A stretch of DNA of 64,000 nucleotides. Origin: Agromyces flavus (GTDB lineage Bacteria; Actinomycetota; Actinomycetes; Actinomycetales; Microbacteriaceae). The first letter of the stretch is position 1; each line of letters begins with the position of its first letter. Below, piece after piece: positions 62,392 through 64,000 of this stretch. The stretch covers positions 2,790,001 through 2,854,000 of the forward strand of contig NZ_LT629755.1 in the NCBI RefSeq assembly GCF_900104685.1. Reading direction: 5' to 3'. The notes under the pieces were generated by a model. It searched no databases. It was not told the DNA's origin and saw only the letters and a program-made list of their open reading frames with translations. A program made the translations under genes and the position numbers.

Positions 62392-62871
62392 TCAGGCTCC
62401 CTTCGCCTTCATGCGGCGCACGCGCAGCTTCGCGGTCTTGCGCGCCGCCTCCTTGTCGGTCGGGGTCAAGATGGTGGCGAGTGCCGTGCGGAAACCGCTC
62501 AGGACGGCCATCTTCGACGGCTGCTTCACCTGGGCGCGCTGCTGCTTGATCGTCTTGGAGCGACGGCGGCTCTTCGGCGCGTCGCTCGACGAGGCACGCC
62601 CGCCCGCGGTGCCGTAGCGCACCGACACCCGCTCGAGCCGGGCCGACGAACGCCGTGCGGCGCGCCGGGCGGCCAGGGGGCTGCGGGACGCATCCTTCTT
62701 CGCGCGGCCGATCCGCTCGGCCTCGGCCTTCTGGGCGGCCTTCACCTTGGTCTTCGCCGGCTCGGGGAGCGAATCGGCGAGCTTGCGGGCCTCCTTGCCG
62801 GCCCGCTCGGCCTCCTTCACGGCGCGCTTCGCGGCACGTCGGATGTCTCGATCGGTCTCGGTCTTCGCCAT
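62392..62871 (-). CDS. Basic Lys/Arg/Ala-rich protein, unknown function
   Basis: A 159-residue, highly basic protein with an N-terminal helical Lys/Arg/Ala stretch (RAAKRAVKEAERAGKEARKLADSLPEPAKTKVKAAQKAEAER) followed by a Ser/Arg/Lys region and a KAK-rich C-terminus. The composition resembles histone-H1-like or nucleic-acid-binding proteins. AGGAGG overlaps the upstream stop codon (TAGGAGG) and lies 6 nt before the ATG, indicating translational coupling. Function unknown. Confidence 0.7.
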   Translation of the reverse strand: MAKTETDRDIRRAAKRAVKEAERAGKEARKLADSLPEPAKTKVKAAQKAEAERIGRAKKDASRSPLAARRAARRSSARLERVSVRYGTAGGRASSSDAPKSRRRSKTIKQQRAQVKQPSKMAVLSGFRTALATILTPTDKEAARKTAKLRVRRMKAKGA

Positions 62872-62880
62872 CGGGTCCTC

Positions 62881-63087
62881 CTACTTCTTCAGCACGCGCA
62901 GCGCGGATCCCTTGTGCGCGGCGCGCGCACCGGTCTTCTCGCTCTCGACGATGAACGCGGGGTCGTCGGCTGACGCCGTGAATAGCTGACCGTCGAACGT
63001 GAAGTCCTCGGTCTTCCGCTCGACCACGCGACCCTGCGTACGCCCCTGGGACGTCGCCCAGCTCACCCGGTCGTGCACCGCGACCAT
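62881..63087 (-). CDS. Hva1/Tudor-like domain protein (DUF2945)
   Basis: The 68-residue protein fits the hypervirulence-associated Tudor-like domain: HDRVSWATSQGRTQGRVVERKTEDFTFDGQLFTASADDPAFIVESEKTGARAAHKGSALRVLKK. Such single-domain proteins are widespread in bacteria with unclear function. ATG at 63087 has GAGGGGAA just upstream; an in-frame ATG at 63108 is an alternative. It is first of three co-oriented small genes. Confidence 0.85.
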   Translation of the reverse strand: MVAVHDRVSWATSQGRTQGRVVERKTEDFTFDGQLFTASADDPAFIVESEKTGARAAHKGSALRVLKK

Positions 63088-63232
63088 CGCTTCCCCTCGC
63101 TTCCCCATGCGGCCCGATCGGGTCCGCTCGTCGGCGAGGCTACGCCGCCTGCCGCTCCTCCCCCAACCCCTTGACCGCATCCGCGCGACCGTTCGGATTC
63201 CGCATCCGGCGCGCGATTCGTACGATGCCGCC

Positions 63233-64000
63233 ATGAGTATTCCTTCCTTGTGGAGCCTCGAGGGCCGCGTCGCGATCGTGAGCGGCGCAGGCAGCGCCGA
63301 GGGCATCGGGTTCGCGGCAGCCCGCGCGCTGGGCGAGCTCGGCGCCGGAGTGGTGCTGACGGCGACGAGCGATCGCGTGCACGAGCGTGCGGAGGAGCTG
63401 CGGCGCGACGGCATCGCGGCCACGGCGGTCATCGCACGACTCGACGACGAGGCGCAGGTCGACGACCTGGGGGCGGAGCTCGCCTCCGCCGGCATCCGGC
63501 CCACGATCGTCGTGAACAACGCCGGCATGATCGCGACGGGCGACCCGGAGATGCTGCACGGCGACGGGACGATGACCCTCGCCGACTGGAACGCGGGCCT
63601 GGCGATGAACCTCACGACCGCGTTCCTGCTGACCCGCGCGATGCTCCCCGGCATGCGCGACACCGGATGGGGACGCGTCATCTGCATCTCGAGCGTCTCG
63701 GGCCCGCTGATGGCGTCGAAGGGCGACGTCGGCTACGCGACCGCCAAGGCCGGCATGCTCGGCTACGTGCGCGCGCTCGCGGTCGACGAGGCGCTGACGG
63801 GCATCACGGCCAACGCCGTGGCACCCGGGTGGATCGCGACGGCGAGCCAGCTTCCGAGCGAGGCCGAGGAGGGCCTCCTCGTGCCGGTGGCGCGCAGCGG
63901 CCGACCCGGCGAGGTCGCCTCGGCGGTCGCGTGGCTCGCGACACCCGGCGCCTCGTACGTCACCGGGCAGCTCATCGCGGTCGATGGCGGGAACTCCGTC
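63233..64000 (+). CDS. Short-chain dehydrogenase/reductase, C-terminus cut by window edge
   Basis: The frame is open from 63233 to the last base (256 codons) with no stop. It is a Rossmann-fold SDR: RVAIVSGAGSAEGIGFAAARALGELG (cofactor loop), VVNNAGMI, ICISSVSGPLMASKGDVGYATAKAG (Ser and the catalytic Y-x3-K) and NAVAPGWIATASQ, close to 3-oxoacyl-ACP reductase-like enzymes. TACGAT ends 6 nt before the ATG, in the leaderless pattern. The exact substrate is unknown. Only the final few residues are likely to be missing. Confidence 0.88.
   Translation, partial: MSIPSLWSLEGRVAIVSGAGSAEGIGFAAARALGELGAGVVLTATSDRVHERAEELRRDGIAATAVIARLDDEAQVDDLGAELASAGIRPTIVVNNAGMIATGDPEMLHGDGTMTLADWNAGLAMNLTTAFLLTRAMLPGMRDTGWGRVICISSVSGPLMASKGDVGYATAKAGMLGYVRALAVDEALTGITANAVAPGWIATASQLPSEAEEGLLVPVARSGRPGEVASAVAWLATPGASYVTGQLIAVDGGNSV

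Noticed and set aside
1..64000. CRISPR arrays, prophage, integron or transposon genes, rRNA operons
   Set aside because: No regularly spaced repeats with spacers, and no integrase, transposase, capsid, Cas or rRNA-like sequence was found on either strand.

Overview
The window is chromosomal DNA of a very high-GC (about 70%) actinobacterium. The proteins, the many genes with a TANNNT hexamer 6-7 nt before the start codon (leaderless style), the two actinobacterial LCP proteins and the frequent GGATGCC/GGCATCC word fit the Microbacteriaceae (Agromyces/Microbacterium-like). That family assignment is an inference from memory, not a search. There are no rRNA genes, CRISPR arrays, transposases, integrases or phage genes.

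Layout. 1-7 kb (minus strand): a truncated sulfatase, then a seryl block: tRNA-Ser(GCT), an LCP protein, tRNA-Ser(TGA), a second LCP protein, a HAD phosphatase and serS. 7-21 kb: housekeeping and envelope genes: a lipid/diacylglycerol kinase, two small membrane proteins, pheA, a DUF445 protein, pgm, a two-gene glycosyltransferase operon with an unusual HEAT-GT4 fusion, an MFS carrier, and two paralogous Amidase_6 proteins with a VanY-type carboxypeptidase. 21.2-27.2 kb: a complete beta-glucoside/cellobiose-type island: double operator, substrate-binding protein, two permeases, GH1 beta-glucosidase and a LacI regulator. 27-37 kb: mixed genes (solitary DNA methyltransferase, flavodoxin, lipoate ligase, histidine phosphatase, alpha/beta hydrolase, MarR plus MFS efflux pair, secreted M28 peptidase, membrane protein).

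37.0-53.7 kb is an L-rhamnose island built around a divergent regulatory region at 43.4-43.6 kb. Leftward run an ABC importer (binding protein and two permeases), a GH78 rhamnosidase and a LacI regulator. Rightward run a second LacI regulator, a second GH78 rhamnosidase, rhamnose mutarotase, rhamnose isomerase, an esterase, a bifunctional rhamnulose-phosphate aldolase/lactaldehyde dehydrogenase and rhamnulokinase. Both rhamnosidases lack signal peptides, so the importer probably brings in rhamnosides that are cut inside the cell. Neither ABC island encodes an ATPase, so a shared MsiK-type ATPase elsewhere is expected.

53.7-64 kb: assorted genes (2-hydroxyacid dehydrogenase, serine hydrolase, NYN/OST-HTH protein, DUF1707 protein), then a lactate module (GntR regulator with two perfect palindromic operators, lldD, a lactonase-fold protein), a SemiSWEET-like protein, a small-protein operon with a Tudor-like Hva1 protein, and a truncated SDR. 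Rhamnose degradation by this route yields L-lactate, so the lactate module may finish the pathway.

Non-coding highlights are a 31-bp-arm palindromic element present in two copies 25.6 kb apart, a tandemly duplicated hairpin before rhaB, strong hairpins just after the binding-protein gene in both ABC operons, and well-defined operators at 21.2, 43.5, 47.4 and 58.5 kb. I saw no gene-free stretch longer than about 300 bases. No wholly new system is evident; the best candidates for novelty are the HEAT-GT4/GT1 pair, the palindromic repeat family and the rhamnose control region.
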